A stretch of 64,000 bases of DNA, taken from NCBI RefSeq assembly GCF_003970385.1, contig NZ_RXZH01000002.1, forward strand, positions 1 to 64,000, written 5' to 3'. Positions 18,103 to 28,893 of the stretch are shown one piece after another. The notes under the pieces were generated by a model. That model worked only from the letters and a program-made list of their open reading frames with translations. It searched no databases and had not been told where the DNA came from. The position numbers and the translations under genes were made by a program. Position 1 is the first letter of the stretch; each line of letters starts with the position of its first letter. The stretch comes from Vibrio aquaticus (GTDB lineage: Bacteria > Pseudomonadota > Gammaproteobacteria > Enterobacterales > Vibrionaceae).

Positions 18103-19836
18103 TTACATACGCTCTAGAGTTTCGATACCCAGTAGAGACAGACCTTGTTTGATCGTCTTCGCTGTTAGCGCAGCAAGTTTCAAACGGCTCTGTTTCACTG
18201 ATTCATCTTCAGTGTTTAGGATTGGGCACGCTTCGTAGAAGCTAGAGAACTGACCAGCTAGTTCGAATAGGTAGCTACACATGATGTGTGGTTGACCTTC
18301 ACGAGCGACAGATTGCACTGCTTCTTCAAACTGCATCAGCTTAGCGATCAGGGCTTTTTCTTTTTCTTCGGTTACTTTGATTTCGCCTGCTAGGTTATCC
18401 ATTGAGATACCTGCTTTTGCGAAAATCGAAGCCACACGTGTGTATGCGTACTGCATGTAAGGTGCTGTGTTGCCTTCAAATGCAAGCATGTTGTCCCAAT
18501 CGAACACGTAGTCAGTCGTACGGTGCTTAGACAGGTCTGCGTATTTCACCGCAGCCATTGCTACTGTATTCGAAATCTTCGCTTTCTCATCAGCTTCAAG
18601 CGATGGGTTCTTAGATTCAATCAGCTTCGCTGCGCGCTCTTCTGCTTCATCTAAAAGATCCGCAAGACGAACCGTACCACCTGCACGAGTCTTAAATGGC
18701 TTACCATCTTTACCTAGCATCATGCCGAATGCGTGGTGCTCAAGAGACACTGATTCAGGGATGTAACCGGCTTTACGAACGATCGTCCAAGCTTGCATTA
18801 GGTGCTGGTGCTGACGAGAGTCGATGAAGTAAAGAACACGGTCAGCGCCTAGTTGCTCGTAACGGTACTTCGCACATGCGATATCCGTTGTTGTGTACAG
18901 GAAACCACCGTCACGCTTCTGGATGATAACGCCCATTGGGTCGCCATCTTTGTTTTTGTACTCATCAAGGAAGACAACTTGTGCGCCATCATCTTCTTGA
19001 GCCAGACCTTGTGCTTTTAGGTCTGCAACAATGCCAGGAAGCATGTCGTTGTACTTACTCTCACCCATTACGTCATCACGAGTCAGTGATACGTTTAGGC
19101 GATCGTAGTTACGCTGGTTTTGGATCATTGTTACGTCAACAAGCTTCTTCCACATTTCTGCACAGAACTCATCACCGCTTTGTAGCTTAACCACGTAGCC
19201 ACGTGCTTTTACTGCGAATTCTTCGTCTTCATCGTAAAGCTTTTTCGATTCACGGTAGAACGCTTCTAAGTCAGAAAGCTCCATTGAGACTTCGCCAGAC
19301 TCTTGCTGAACGCGCTCAAGGTTAGCGATAAGCATGCCGAACTGAGTACCCCAGTCACCAATGTGGTTAGCACGAATAACCTTGTGGCCCAAGAACTCAA
19401 GAGTACGAACAACCGCATCACCGATGATAGTTGAACGTAGGTGGCCAACGTGCATTTCTTTTGCAACGTTTGGTGCAGAGTAGTCAGCAACGATTGTTTT
19501 CTGTTCGTCAGCAGCAACACCAAGACGAGAATCAGCCAGTGCCGCTTCTGCTTGTTTCGCTAGGAACTCTTCGCTTAGGAAGATGTTGATGAAGCCAGGG
19601 CCAGCGATTTCAGTTTTGCTCGCGATACCTTCTAGGTCCAGAACATCCAATACTTTCTGTGCAAATTCGCGTGGGTTCGTACCTAGTTTTTTTGCTACGC
19701 CCATTACACCGTTTGCTTGGTAATCACCAAACTGAGGTTTTGCAGATTGGCGAACGGCAGCAGGACTACCTGCAGGTGCGCCAGCGGCTTCAAGAGCCTG
19801 AGATACTTTGTCGTTAATAAGTGCTTGGATATTCAC
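18103..19836 (-). CDS. argS: Arginyl-tRNA synthetase
   Basis: 577 residues from a GTG start at 19836, giving (M)[18 protein letters not shown], which aligns with the E. coli N-terminus; AAGGA lies 7 bases before it. A TTG five codons upstream is the alternative. Class I signatures are present: [20 protein letters not shown] (HIGH region) and the C-terminal DALR domain with [12 protein letters not shown]. It charges tRNA-Arg. It is divergent from yecM, as in E. coli where the two are neighbours. Confidence 0.96.
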   Translation of the reverse strand: MNIQALINDKVSQALEAAGAPAGSPAAVRQSAKPQFGDYQANGVMGVAKKLGTNPREFAQKVLDVLDLEGIASKTEIAGPGFINIFLSEEFLAKQAEAALADSRLGVAADEQKTIVADYSAPNVAKEMHVGHLRSTIIGDAVVRTLEFLGHKVIRANHIGDWGTQFGMLIANLERVQQESGEVSMELSDLEAFYRESKKLYDEDEEFAVKARGYVVKLQSGDEFCAEMWKKLVDVTMIQNQRNYDRLNVSLTRDDVMGESKYNDMLPGIVADLKAQGLAQEDDGAQVVFLDEYKNKDGDPMGVIIQKRDGGFLYTTTDIACAKYRYEQLGADRVLYFIDSRQHQHLMQAWTIVRKAGYIPESVSLEHHAFGMMLGKDGKPFKTRAGGTVRLADLLDEAEERAAKLIESKNPSLEADEKAKISNTVAMAAVKYADLSKHRTTDYVFDWDNMLAFEGNTAPYMQYAYTRVASIFAKAGISMDNLAGEIKVTEEKEKALIAKLMQFEEAVQSVAREGQPHIMCSYLFELAGQFSSFYEACPILNTEDESVKQSRLKLAALTAKTIKQGLSLLGIETLERM

Positions 19837-20080
19837 ACGCGCTTCCTTCAATTCTGGGAATTGGTTAGCTATGCATTCAGGTTCTTCAGCGTCTGACGGT
19901 TCAAAGGCTGAATAATATCCACTGGGTGGAGTGAATGCATATCTCGATCTAGTTCATAAATTTGGCGCACATAATAACAACTTTATCGCTCGGCTTATAG
20001 GGAGTGAACTGCGAAATTTTCTACTTTTCCTGACGATCTTGTTAGTATTGAGGAAAAATCAACATTTTGGATTATGAAAA

Positions 20081-20680
20081 ATGTCACAACAGCTGATTAA
20101 TGCTGAGTTAATGCCTTCGCAACTCACCGCTAAACTTGATGGTTTTATGCATAAAATTCAATCTTTAAGCGAGATTTTGCACATTGATCTTAGCCCTTTC
20201 CAAGCCGACCATATTGCGCTGCGCATTAATGATACGGAACTGGCGAAACTGGCTCATCATGAGTGGCAAAAACAAGGGCAAGTAATTTCAAATGCTCAGA
20301 TCAACGGCAGACCGATTATTGTTGTTGCATTTGACCAGCCGTTACAGTGGCAGCATTGGAGTATTGAATGCTTAGAGCTGCCGTATCCAGCAGAAGGCAA
20401 GCTTTACCCAGAGCAAAGCTGGGAACACGTTGAGTTTGTTGTGCCGTCAAACGCCGACACGGCAGATGCCTACTTGGAAGATCTGAAAGGGCATTTCCCG
20501 ACACTGGCTGAGCATTGGGGTGAACTTGCAGAAAAAGGCGTGAAAGTGAAATTATCCAGCCCGAAAGGGGAAGGGGAAAGGCTGAACAACCCAACAGTGG
20601 CGTTCAAATATAAAGGGGTGTGCATTAAGCTCCACCCCCATTCACTGAAACAGATTGTTGCCTCAGAGCAATCAGCCTAG
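20081..20680 (+). CDS. yecM: YecM family VOC-fold protein
   Basis: 199 residues. The sequence FQADHIALRINDTELAKLAH, then SWEHVEFVVP and NPTVAFKYKGVCIKLHPHSL, is characteristic of YecM, a predicted metal-binding vicinal-oxygen-chelate fold protein of unknown role. Putative ligands are the conserved His and Glu residues in DHIALR, HVEFV and KLHPH. Its end overlaps the convergent M16 peptidase gene by 9 bp. Confidence 0.85.
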   Translation: MSQQLINAELMPSQLTAKLDGFMHKIQSLSEILHIDLSPFQADHIALRINDTELAKLAHHEWQKQGQVISNAQINGRPIIVVAFDQPLQWQHWSIECLELPYPAEGKLYPEQSWEHVEFVVPSNADTADAYLEDLKGHFPTLAEHWGELAEKGVKVKLSSPKGEGERLNNPTVAFKYKGVCIKLHPHSLKQIVASEQSA

Positions 20681-23446
20681 CTCTACATCTTTAGGTCGAA
20701 GTTGGAACTCTTCAATGGAGCCAATTTCCTGACCTAAGTTGAGCTTATCCGACTCATGGTGCGCATTGCCTTGTGTGTGCATAATGAGTCGGTTGGCGGT
20801 TCTTGGTTTCAATTCGTTAACGATGAAGCGGATCATATCGGTACGTGTCAGCTTCTTAAGCTCTTCGAGTACCACTTCCTTCTGATTAAATCCTAAATCC
20901 TTGTTACCGATCGCGACCCACAATCGTTGAGCCCGGCCTCTCAAAGTGGTGTCTGGTGTCGCAATTTGATTCCATAACCCCCGCTTACTGCTATGCCATT
21001 GATACTCATTGAGCTCGAGCAGCACAAGATAAAAGGCATTCAGAAACTCATCAATGGATTGAATCAAATCCACGGGTGCGGCATTCGGTGATTGCACATA
21101 GAGCGCAATACCGGGATGGCGGTTGAGCGGTAGATTGCCAGTGCCGACCATATAACCCAGCTGCTGTTTGGTGCGAATCTCATGGAAGAAGGTCGCTGAC
21201 ATTAAGTGATTTGCTAATGAGTAGAGAGCAATGCTTCGTGGGCTAGTATCTTCACATTGGTAATAGAGAACCACAGCCGAATCCTCTTGATCGCACAGCA
21301 CTTCTCTTTGGAACGAGCCATTTTCACCCAGCATGACCAGTGGCCTCAATGACTCTTCATACTGTTGATTTTGAACGCGTAGCGCATCTTTTAAGGTGTT
21401 ACCCAACGCAAGAGCTTCCGACTTTGTCCAATCGCCATACACAAACATTTCAACGTGAAGTTCTGCCAATATCGCATCGACAAAGGTAGCCAGTTCATCA
21501 ACGTCAATGGTTTCGAGTGCTTCTAGTAATACAGAGTAAGGCGGATTGTTTGGCTGTAAGATCCCTGTCAGTGCATTGAAAAGTTGCGATATAGGACGAT
21601 CTTGAGCTGAATTTCGCCAATTGCGCAGCAACTGCTGTTTAATGGTCTCAAATCGTTGTTCACTGAAGTCTCGCTTAGCAAAACGAGCGAGAATGAGTTT
21701 CATAAGCTCGGGTTGCTTTTGGCTAAAGCCTGATACGGTTAATGTGACGCCACCTTGATGCGCATACATGTTGTAGCCCATACCGGCGATCTCAGCTTGG
21801 TAAGTCTCAGCGGCTAGGCTATCAAGGAACATCTCAACACAGAGACGAGTTTTAACAATATTACGTGGATTGGCGACAGCATGAGGGCTGTCGATCGCTA
21901 CGTACACCACGCCTTTCGGAACTCGAAACTCTTCATCTTGTAGGTGCCAAAGCTTAAACCCCGCTAATTCTTCCAAGACTTCTGGGTTTGCTTGTTCTGT
22001 CTCGGCTTCCTTTGGATCGAGGTCATAGCAGATAAACGGGTTCTTCTCAGGCAATGCAAACGCTAGCTCACACGGGGCAAGAAAGTGTTCCATTTGTTGC
22101 TGGCTAAGAGGAGAGACAGAATAAGGAGTGAAATACCACTTTGCTGTTTTGTCGTACTTGTAACCATGAGCGATCAGTGTCGCTCTTAGATTACTTGGAA
22201 CCATGTAATCCATAAGTTTACGCAACAAAGGCTCATCATATTGAGTCATCATGAAGTCGCCATAGACAATATCTTCAGCTTGGTAATGCTGCATATTAAC
22301 GACGAGGTGACTCACAAGATCCAGCGGGCGAGTCGGTTCTTGAAAGCGGAAAGCAGACTCCAAAACGGCTTGCTTTTCTAGGTAACGCCACTCGTCAAAC
22401 CCTTGCTGTTTGATCAAATCTAAATAATGGAACACAGCCTGAGTAATGTCATCAGTGTGTTCAAGACCAAGCGGTGTCAGTGCGCAGCTTACAGTGAACT
22501 CACGGTAGTTGCTGCCACTTGTCCCCCCTCCGGCAGACAGGGAGGTGATCCAACCTTGGTCTTTCAACGCGAGCATTAAACTGCCATCGCCTTCATAGCC
22601 CAGCAAATGAGCAAAGTAAGACAAAGGTTTAGACTGGTAGTGCTCGTCCATGCCTGGCATTGGAAAAGAGAGGATCAGTTTTCGGATTTCTTTGACAGGC
22701 TCAACATGAATTTGAATCGCAGTGTGTTCTTTTTCGCAGTAGGGAATGTCAATCGCTTTATGGGCAAGCGAATGGTTAGGGACAGCCGAAAACTTTTCGT
22801 GGCACCAAGCTTCTAACTCGTCCAGTGTTTGCGGCCCTGTGACCGCAAGAGTCATTAAATCAGAAGAGTATTGGTTAAAATGAAAATCAACGATTTCGTC
22901 GCGAATAGAGTGGCCGTCACGATCGCCTAATGTTTCAAGGTTGCCGACGGAAAACTTGCTAAATGGGTGCGTTGGGTTGATCAGTTCTTTATGGACTTGA
23001 TAAAGGCGTCTTGAATCGTCATTGAGTTTCATTTTGTATTCAGACTCAACGGCTTGACGCTCTTTATCTAAGGCTTCAGGGTTAAAAAGTGGTGCAGTAA
23101 AGAACTGGCTAAATCGATCTAAGCTGGGCTCAAATGCATTTGGAGACACGTCAAAGAAAAAGCACGTATGTTCGGTGCCTGTCCACGCGTTGTTGCTGCC
23201 ACCATGTTGGTTAATAAAGCTCTGAAACTCACCAACCTTAGGGTACTTCTCCGTACCTAAAAACAGCATGTGCTCTAAGTAGTGTGCAAGACCTTCTCTC
23301 TCATTCGGGTCGTCAAAATGGCCGACGTTGACCGCTAAGGCTGCGGCTGACTTTTGCGCGGTGTCGTCATGGATCAACAAAACGCGAACACCGTTAGAAA
23401 GCGTTAAGTAACGGTATTGGTTGGTATCATTAGGGCTTATGTGCAC
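20672..23446 (-). CDS. M16 (insulinase) family metallopeptidase
   Basis: 924 residues from a GTG at 23446 with GGAG 8 bases upstream; the frame extends six codons further to a TTG. The inverted zinc motif HYLEHMLFLGTEKYP (HxxEH, about residue 58) is intact, and the four-domain length matches protease III/insulin-degrading enzymes. No signal peptide is seen, unlike E. coli PtrA, so it is probably cytosolic. It likely degrades peptides. It converges on yecM with a 9-bp overlap. Confidence 0.9.
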   Translation of the reverse strand: MHISPNDTNQYRYLTLSNGVRVLLIHDDTAQKSAAALAVNVGHFDDPNEREGLAHYLEHMLFLGTEKYPKVGEFQSFINQHGGSNNAWTGTEHTCFFFDVSPNAFEPSLDRFSQFFTAPLFNPEALDKERQAVESEYKMKLNDDSRRLYQVHKELINPTHPFSKFSVGNLETLGDRDGHSIRDEIVDFHFNQYSSDLMTLAVTGPQTLDELEAWCHEKFSAVPNHSLAHKAIDIPYCEKEHTAIQIHVEPVKEIRKLILSFPMPGMDEHYQSKPLSYFAHLLGYEGDGSLMLALKDQGWITSLSAGGGTSGSNYREFTVSCALTPLGLEHTDDITQAVFHYLDLIKQQGFDEWRYLEKQAVLESAFRFQEPTRPLDLVSHLVVNMQHYQAEDIVYGDFMMTQYDEPLLRKLMDYMVPSNLRATLIAHGYKYDKTAKWYFTPYSVSPLSQQQMEHFLAPCELAFALPEKNPFICYDLDPKEAETEQANPEVLEELAGFKLWHLQDEEFRVPKGVVYVAIDSPHAVANPRNIVKTRLCVEMFLDSLAAETYQAEIAGMGYNMYAHQGGVTLTVSGFSQKQPELMKLILARFAKRDFSEQRFETIKQQLLRNWRNSAQDRPISQLFNALTGILQPNNPPYSVLLEALETIDVDELATFVDAILAELHVEMFVYGDWTKSEALALGNTLKDALRVQNQQYEESLRPLVMLGENGSFQREVLCDQEDSAVVLYYQCEDTSPRSIALYSLANHLMSATFFHEIRTKQQLGYMVGTGNLPLNRHPGIALYVQSPNAAPVDLIQSIDEFLNAFYLVLLELNEYQWHSSKRGLWNQIATPDTTLRGRAQRLWVAIGNKDLGFNQKEVVLEELKKLTRTDMIRFIVNELKPRTANRLIMHTQGNAHHESDKLNLGQEIGSIEEFQLRPKDVELG

Positions 23447-23654
23447 GATGCCGTCTCCAGTCAATTTGAGAGCGCTTGATAATAAAGTAATTATGACTCG
23501 GATATGGCTGACTGCAAACTATCTGTTTGAGAAATATGAGCAAAATAGAGACTTTGCAAGCGAAGTCTAGCTTTAAAGAGTGTTAAGAAAGTCGAAGTCT
23601 TTCCAGTGAAAGTTGATATAATTATAGCTTAAACATTGTATTTGGCTAAGGCCA

Positions 23655-23715
23655 CTCAGTCAGTGAAGTCACTGAGATAAAAATAACGATAGCCCGCTCT
23701 GGTCAATTAAGCGGG
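23655..23715. repeat. Nested palindromes upstream of sixA
   Basis: CTCAGT / ACTGAG (23655-23676) encloses CAGTGA-AG-TCACTG, and CCCGCT / AGCGGG (23693-23715) follows. They lie in the otherwise empty 289-bp gap between the M16 gene and sixA and could be operator or leader structures. Confidence 0.4.
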
Positions 23716-23735
23716 AGCTGTATTAGGAAGAAGCC

Positions 23736-24200
23736 ATGAAAATTTTTATTATGCGTCACGGTGAAGCGGAACATTTTGCTGCCAGCGATGCAGACAGAGA
23801 ACTCACTCCCCATGGACGAAGCGCCTCTGTGACTGTTGCGAAAGCCTGCGCAGAAAAAGGCTTTGCTCAGTTTGATAAAGTGTTAGTAAGTCCTTACATC
23901 CGTGCTCAGCAAACATGGCAAGAAATCTCTGCTCACTTTTCTTCCTCACAAGTTGAAACTTGCGATGATATTACACCCTATGGTGATTCAGAACAGGTAG
24001 CAGATTATGTCTCGGCGCTGGTGGATGTTCATAACTATGAAAGCGTATTAATTGTCTCTCATTTGCCCCTTGTCGGTTATCTAACCTCTGAATTTGTCAC
24101 CGATATGGCTCCGCCAATGTTCCCAACTTCTGGACTGATTTGCATCGAATACTCACTAGAAACGCTGCAAGGTGAAGTGCGCTTTAACCTTCATCCATAA
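23736..24200 (+). CDS. sixA: Phosphohistidine phosphatase SixA
   Basis: 154 residues. The RHG motif MRHGEAEHF at the N-terminus and SHLPLVGYLTSE supply the two catalytic histidines of the histidine phosphatase superfamily. SixA removes phosphate from phosphohistidine in HPt-containing proteins or the nitrogen PTS. AGGAAGAAGCC precedes the ATG. It is monocistronic. Confidence 0.92.
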   Translation: MKIFIMRHGEAEHFAASDADRELTPHGRSASVTVAKACAEKGFAQFDKVLVSPYIRAQQTWQEISAHFSSSQVETCDDITPYGDSEQVADYVSALVDVHNYESVLIVSHLPLVGYLTSEFVTDMAPPMFPTSGLICIEYSLETLQGEVRFNLHP

Positions 24201-24320
24201 TTTACCTTCTCTTCGCTTTTGTCCTACCTTTAACTGGGATGAAAGCGAACACTTACCTTCTAGACCAAAGGCTTTGCTCTAGCACTTTCATTGGCTCTAG
24301 CCATTAATTTGACGTATTGA

Positions 24321-24336
24321 TGGACTGGATATTGCA
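24321..24336 (+). promoter_or_regulatory. Sigma-54 promoter upstream of flhA
   Basis: TGGACTG-GATA-TTGCA carries the GG (-24) and GC (-12) doublets with the exact 10-base separation, 52 bp before the flhA start. In Vibrio the flhA-flhF-flhG-fliA-che genes are class II, sigma-54/FlrA or FlrC dependent, so the site fits the known hierarchy. Confidence 0.8.
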
Positions 24337-24387
24337 TAGGTAAGCCAAACTGTTCTTTTACCGAATATTTATTGTAGCTACCCAACT

Positions 24388-26481
24388 ATGAAGTTCTCTT
24401 TACCGTTTGCGGATAAACTGCCACCAATTCCTCAGCGAGCGATGCCAGCTATTGGTGCGCCGGTCATGGTGTTGGCGACATTGGCAATGGTTATCTTGCC
24501 AATCCCTGCGCTTTTGCTCGATCTGTTTTTCACCTTCAACATTGCGCTGGCGATGGTGGTGTTACTTGTTACGGTTTATACACGTCGACCACTTGATTTT
24601 GCGGCTTTCCCGACAGTCCTACTGATTGCGACTCTATTACGTTTGGCGTTGAACGTTGCTTCAACACGTGTGGTACTACTCCATGGCCATGAGGGCGCAG
24701 GCGCTGCGGGTAACGTTATCGAAGCCTTCGGTAGTGTTGTTATCGGCGGTAACTATGCGGTTGGTCTAGTCGTGTTTATCATCTTGATGATCATTAACTT
24801 TATGGTTGTTACTAAAGGTGCGGGACGTATTTCTGAGGTAAGTGCTCGTTTCACCTTAGATGCCTTACCGGGTAAACAAATGGCGATTGATGCTGACTTG
24901 AATGCTGGCCTCATTGACCAAGACCAAGCACGAACTCGCCGTCAGGAAGTCACCAAAGAAGCCGACTTTTACGGCTCAATGGACGGTGCCTCTAAGTTCG
25001 TAAAAGGGGATGCGATTGCGGGTATCTTAATCCTGTTTATCAACATCATCGGTGGTCTATCGATTGGTATGGCTCAAAATGGTCTAGGTTTTGGCGAAGC
25101 AATAGAAATCTATACGTTACTGACCATTGGTGACGGCCTAGTTGCACAAATTCCATCATTACTCCTTTCTATTGGCGCAGCTATCATGGTGACGCGCCAG
25201 AACACTGACGAAGACATGGGCCAGCAGGTCGTCTTCCAGTTATTTGATAATCCTAAAGCCTTGATGATCACCGCGTCTATTTTGTTTGTGATGGGTATTG
25301 TGCCAGGCATGCCTCACTTTGCTTTCCTTTTGCTCGCAGCAATAGCGGGTGGTTCCGCGTATTGGATTGCACGTAAGCAGAAAGAAGAAGCCGAAAAACC
25401 CAATCTACCAGCTACTACGGAACCAGAATCATCAACACCAAAAGAACTTTCTTGGGATGACGTTCAGCCCGTTGATATTGTCGGTTTGGAAGTGGGCTAT
25501 CGACTGATTCCTTTGGTGGATCAGGCTCAAGGTGGCGAGTTGCTAGAACGAGTCAAAGGGGTACGTAAAAAGCTTTCGCAAGACTTTGGCTTTCTTATTC
25601 CTGCAGTCCACATAAGAGACAACTTGGAACTGACGCCTAACAGCTATCGAATCACTTTGATGGGCGTCGCGGTGGGTGAGGCTGAAATCAGACCTGATAT
25701 GGAGCTCGCTATTAACCCAGGTCAAGTGTATGGAATGATTGAAGGAGAGCCGACGATTGATCCTGCATTTGGACTAGAGGCGGTCTGGATTCGTGAAGAG
25801 CAACGAGAGCATGCTCAAGCACTAGGCTACACTGTAGTTGATTCCTCTACGGTTCTTGCAACGCACCTCAGCCAACTGCTGACTAACAATGCTTCGCAGC
25901 TCATTGGTCATGAAGAGGTGCAAAACTTACTTGAAATGTTGGGTCGCAGTACGCCGAAATTGGTGGAGAGTTTTGTCCCTGATCAGTTACAACTTGGTGT
26001 GGTGGTTAAGGTCCTACAGAACTTACTCAACGAAGCGGTTCCTATTCGAGATATTCGAACGATTGTTCAAACCTTGTCCGAATACTCAAGTAAGAGTCAA
26101 GAACCTGACATTTTAACCGCTGCAGTTCGGATTTCTCTGAAGCGACTAATTGTACAGGAAATCAATGGGATAGAGCCGGAGTTGCCGGTTATCACCCTGA
26201 TTCCTGAGCTGGAACAAATATTGCATCAAACAATGCAGGCTTCCGGTGGGGAGTCGGCGGGAATTGAGCCAGGATTGGCAGAACGACTGCAAACATCTTT
26301 AAGCCAAGCAACACAAGAACAAGAACTGAAAGGAGAACCTGCTGTATTACTCACATCAGGTGTGCTTCGTTCAACATTGGCTAAATTTGTTAAGAACACT
26401 ATTCCTTCGTTAAGAGTACTCTCTTACCAAGAAATTCCTGACGAGAAACAAATTCGTATTGTTCAAGCGGTGGGGAACTAG
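24388..26481 (+). CDS. flhA: Flagellar export protein FlhA
   Basis: 697 residues. The N-terminal half has about eight membrane helices. The conserved FHIPEP signature is seen as GRISEVSARFTLDALPGKQ followed by MAIDADLNAGLI. A cytoplasmic domain follows from about residue 345, forming the nonameric ring that docks export chaperones. FlhA is a core part of the flagellar type III export gate. It leads the run of flagellar and chemotaxis genes. Confidence 0.97.
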   Translation: MKFSLPFADKLPPIPQRAMPAIGAPVMVLATLAMVILPIPALLLDLFFTFNIALAMVVLLVTVYTRRPLDFAAFPTVLLIATLLRLALNVASTRVVLLHGHEGAGAAGNVIEAFGSVVIGGNYAVGLVVFIILMIINFMVVTKGAGRISEVSARFTLDALPGKQMAIDADLNAGLIDQDQARTRRQEVTKEADFYGSMDGASKFVKGDAIAGILILFINIIGGLSIGMAQNGLGFGEAIEIYTLLTIGDGLVAQIPSLLLSIGAAIMVTRQNTDEDMGQQVVFQLFDNPKALMITASILFVMGIVPGMPHFAFLLLAAIAGGSAYWIARKQKEEAEKPNLPATTEPESSTPKELSWDDVQPVDIVGLEVGYRLIPLVDQAQGGELLERVKGVRKKLSQDFGFLIPAVHIRDNLELTPNSYRITLMGVAVGEAEIRPDMELAINPGQVYGMIEGEPTIDPAFGLEAVWIREEQREHAQALGYTVVDSSTVLATHLSQLLTNNASQLIGHEEVQNLLEMLGRSTPKLVESFVPDQLQLGVVVKVLQNLLNEAVPIRDIRTIVQTLSEYSSKSQEPDILTAAVRISLKRLIVQEINGIEPELPVITLIPELEQILHQTMQASGGESAGIEPGLAERLQTSLSQATQEQELKGEPAVLLTSGVLRSTLAKFVKNTIPSLRVLSYQEIPDEKQIRIVQAVGN

Positions 26482-26510
26482 CTTCAATATGTTGATAAAC
26501 GGTACTTACT

Positions 26511-27992
26511 TTGAAGATTAAACGATTTTTTGCCAAAGATATGCGCACGGCACTGCTCCAAGTGAAAGGAGAGCTTGGTGATGATGCAGTGATCATGTCT
26601 AACAAAAAAGTGGCAGGAGGCGTAGAGATTGTGGCCGCCGTTGACGGTGATGGTTCGAACGCTAAGTCTGTGGCGAATAACTACAGCTCGAACCCTCGAC
26701 ACAGCAACAATCGCCCTATGCCAGCGAAAAAGCCGGCATCTCAGCCTAACCGAGCATTGGCGGAAGACAAAGTCAGCCTTGGTGCGCAGTCAGGTAATGA
26801 TCGCTCGATGACGAAACGCTTTGCCAATATGTTCAAGCAATATGGCGGCGGTGAGGTCAATGAGCCTGAGGAAGAGACCAATGCAGACTCTTTAGCAGCA
26901 TTGCTCAATCGTCAGTCGAATACACGACAAGATGGGCGTGAAAACGTTCAAGTGAAAGAAGATTCACCTTTGGCGCGCCTTATTGCAGAAGATCGCCGAT
27001 TGGAGCGTCCTTCTGCAAAGCTCGACCCTACACGTTATGAGCGTTCACGTGCAAATGAAGCCGCGGTGCCTAGCGAAGATCTTGAAGAGATGAAAGAAGA
27101 GATGACGTCCATTCGTCGTCTACTCGAACACCAAGTGTCTGGCCTAATGTGGCAAGAAGTAGAGCGTAGAGAGCCGCTTCGTGCCATGCTTATTAAGCGC
27201 TTAGAGCGTATGGGCGTCTCGTCGGACCTAGCTGACCAATTAGCTTGTTACATTCCTGAAGACACGGCACCGACCAAGGCGTGGAAAGCGTTGCTTGGAT
27301 TAGTTGCAGACCAAGTGCCTGTCTCGCAAAAAGATATCCTCAAACGAGGTGGTGTGGTTGCACTACTTGGCCCTACAGGGGTAGGTAAGACAACAACAAT
27401 AGCGAAATTAGCCGCTCGCGCTGCGATGGAGTATGGCAGCGAAAATGTCGCGCTGGTTTCCACAGACACATACCGAATCGGTGCGCATGAGCAACTTGCT
27501 ATTTATGGCCGAATTATGGGGTGTCCTGTAAAAGTCGCTAAAGATTCCAACGAGTTAGCCGATGTAATTTATCAGTTACGAAATCGTCGTCTAATTCTTG
27601 TCGATACTGCCGGAATGGGGCAGCGTGATGTACGCCTCTCTGAACAGTTAGACACATTGATGCAAGAAACGGGTGAAGTGATTCATAGTTATTTGGTTCT
27701 GCCAGCAACGGCACAGCGTAAAGTGTTGCAAGAGACCATTGATCACTTCAAGCGGATTCCGTTGTCAGGCTGCATCATGACTAAGCTAGATGAGTCACTG
27801 AGTTTAGGTGAGTTTCTAAGTGTTGTGGTTCAAAACGCACTACCCGTGACTTATATCGCGAATGGGCAACGTGTCCCAGAAGACATTGTGATTGCGCAAC
27901 CGAAGTACATGGTCGCAAAAGCAAACGAATTACTTGAGAAGTCGACAGATGACGAACCTCACTATTGGAATAGTGAATCAGATAGGTTCTAG
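26511..27992 (+). CDS. flhF: Flagellar GTPase FlhF
   Basis: 493 residues from a TTG start; the N-terminus (M)KIKRFFAKDMRTALLQVK is the canonical FlhF beginning. A variable basic/acidic linker to about residue 190 is followed by the SRP-type NG GTPase: GPTGVGKTTT (about 287-296), DTYRIGAHEQL, DTAGMGQRD and TKLDESLSLGE. FlhF places the flagellum at the pole. It starts 29 bp after flhA. Confidence 0.96.
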   Translation: MKIKRFFAKDMRTALLQVKGELGDDAVIMSNKKVAGGVEIVAAVDGDGSNAKSVANNYSSNPRHSNNRPMPAKKPASQPNRALAEDKVSLGAQSGNDRSMTKRFANMFKQYGGGEVNEPEEETNADSLAALLNRQSNTRQDGRENVQVKEDSPLARLIAEDRRLERPSAKLDPTRYERSRANEAAVPSEDLEEMKEEMTSIRRLLEHQVSGLMWQEVERREPLRAMLIKRLERMGVSSDLADQLACYIPEDTAPTKAWKALLGLVADQVPVSQKDILKRGGVVALLGPTGVGKTTTIAKLAARAAMEYGSENVALVSTDTYRIGAHEQLAIYGRIMGCPVKVAKDSNELADVIYQLRNRRLILVDTAGMGQRDVRLSEQLDTLMQETGEVIHSYLVLPATAQRKVLQETIDHFKRIPLSGCIMTKLDESLSLGEFLSVVVQNALPVTYIANGQRVPEDIVIAQPKYMVAKANELLEKSTDDEPHYWNSESDRF

Positions 27993-28005
27993 GCGGCGGA
28001 CGATT

Positions 28006-28893
28006 ATGACAAAGAATATGATACAAGACCAAGCAAGCGGCTTACGCCGTTTAACACAGCCTTCACTTACAAAAGTTATCTCAGTAACTGGCGGTAAGGG
28101 TGGTGTTGGTAAATCAAATGTGACGTTAGGCATGGCTATTTCTATGGCTCGTCAAGGTAAAAAAGTCATGGTACTTGATGCCGACTTAGGCCTTGCCAAT
28201 GTCGATGTTATGTTGGGTATTCGACCTAAGCGCAACTTAGGCCATGTACTTGCCGGTGAATGTGACCTAAAAGATGCGATTGTTGAGGGGCCGCATGGGA
28301 TACGAATAATCCCTGCAACATCAGGCACTCAGGCAATGACGGAGCTTACTCACGCACAACATATCGGCTTAATTCGAGCTTTTGGTAGCTTAGAAGACGA
28401 AATGGACGTATTATTAATAGATACGGCAGCCGGTATATCGGATATGGTGGTAAGCTTCTCAAGAGCTGCGCAGGATGTGGTTATCGTTGTATGTGACGAG
28501 CCTACCTCCATCACAGATGCTTATGCTTTAATAAAGTTGTTGAGTAAAGAACATCAAGTTCAACGATTTAAAATTGTTGCAAATATGGTCAGAAGCTACC
28601 GTGAAGGCCGAGAATTGTTTGCAAAGTTGACCTTGGTCACAGAGCGATTCTTGAATGTGAGCCTAGAGCTCGTAGCATGTATTCCTTTGGATGATAAAGT
28701 TAGACAAGCGGTTAAAAGACAAAAGATTGTTGTGGATGCATTCCCTAGAGCTCCAGCGGCATTAGCGATCGGATCACTGGCAAGTAAGGCACTTACTTGG
28801 CCAATTCCGAAAACTCCGAGTGGACATCTTGAGTTTTTTGTCGAACGCTTACTTAATAGACCAGAGATGCTAGAGGAACCATTTGGTGAATAA
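28006..28893 (+). CDS. flhG: Flagellar number regulator FlhG (MinD-like ATPase)
   Basis: 295 residues from the ATG at 28006; the open frame upstream lies inside flhF and is ignored. The deviant Walker A GGKGGVGKSN lies at about residue 29. Near the N-terminus, DQASGLRRL is the motif known to stimulate the FlhF GTPase. FlhG (also FleN or YlxH) limits the number of polar flagella. It starts 13 bp after flhF and its end overlaps the fliA start by 8 bp. Confidence 0.95.
   Translation: MTKNMIQDQASGLRRLTQPSLTKVISVTGGKGGVGKSNVTLGMAISMARQGKKVMVLDADLGLANVDVMLGIRPKRNLGHVLAGECDLKDAIVEGPHGIRIIPATSGTQAMTELTHAQHIGLIRAFGSLEDEMDVLLIDTAAGISDMVVSFSRAAQDVVIVVCDEPTSITDAYALIKLLSKEHQVQRFKIVANMVRSYREGRELFAKLTLVTERFLNVSLELVACIPLDDKVRQAVKRQKIVVDAFPRAPAALAIGSLASKALTWPIPKTPSGHLEFFVERLLNRPEMLEEPFGE

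Noticed and set aside
27892..28005. Longer flhG reading from inside flhF
   Set aside because: The extra 38 residues do not resemble FlhG, while the ATG at 28006 gives the known N-terminus with the DQAxxLR motif.
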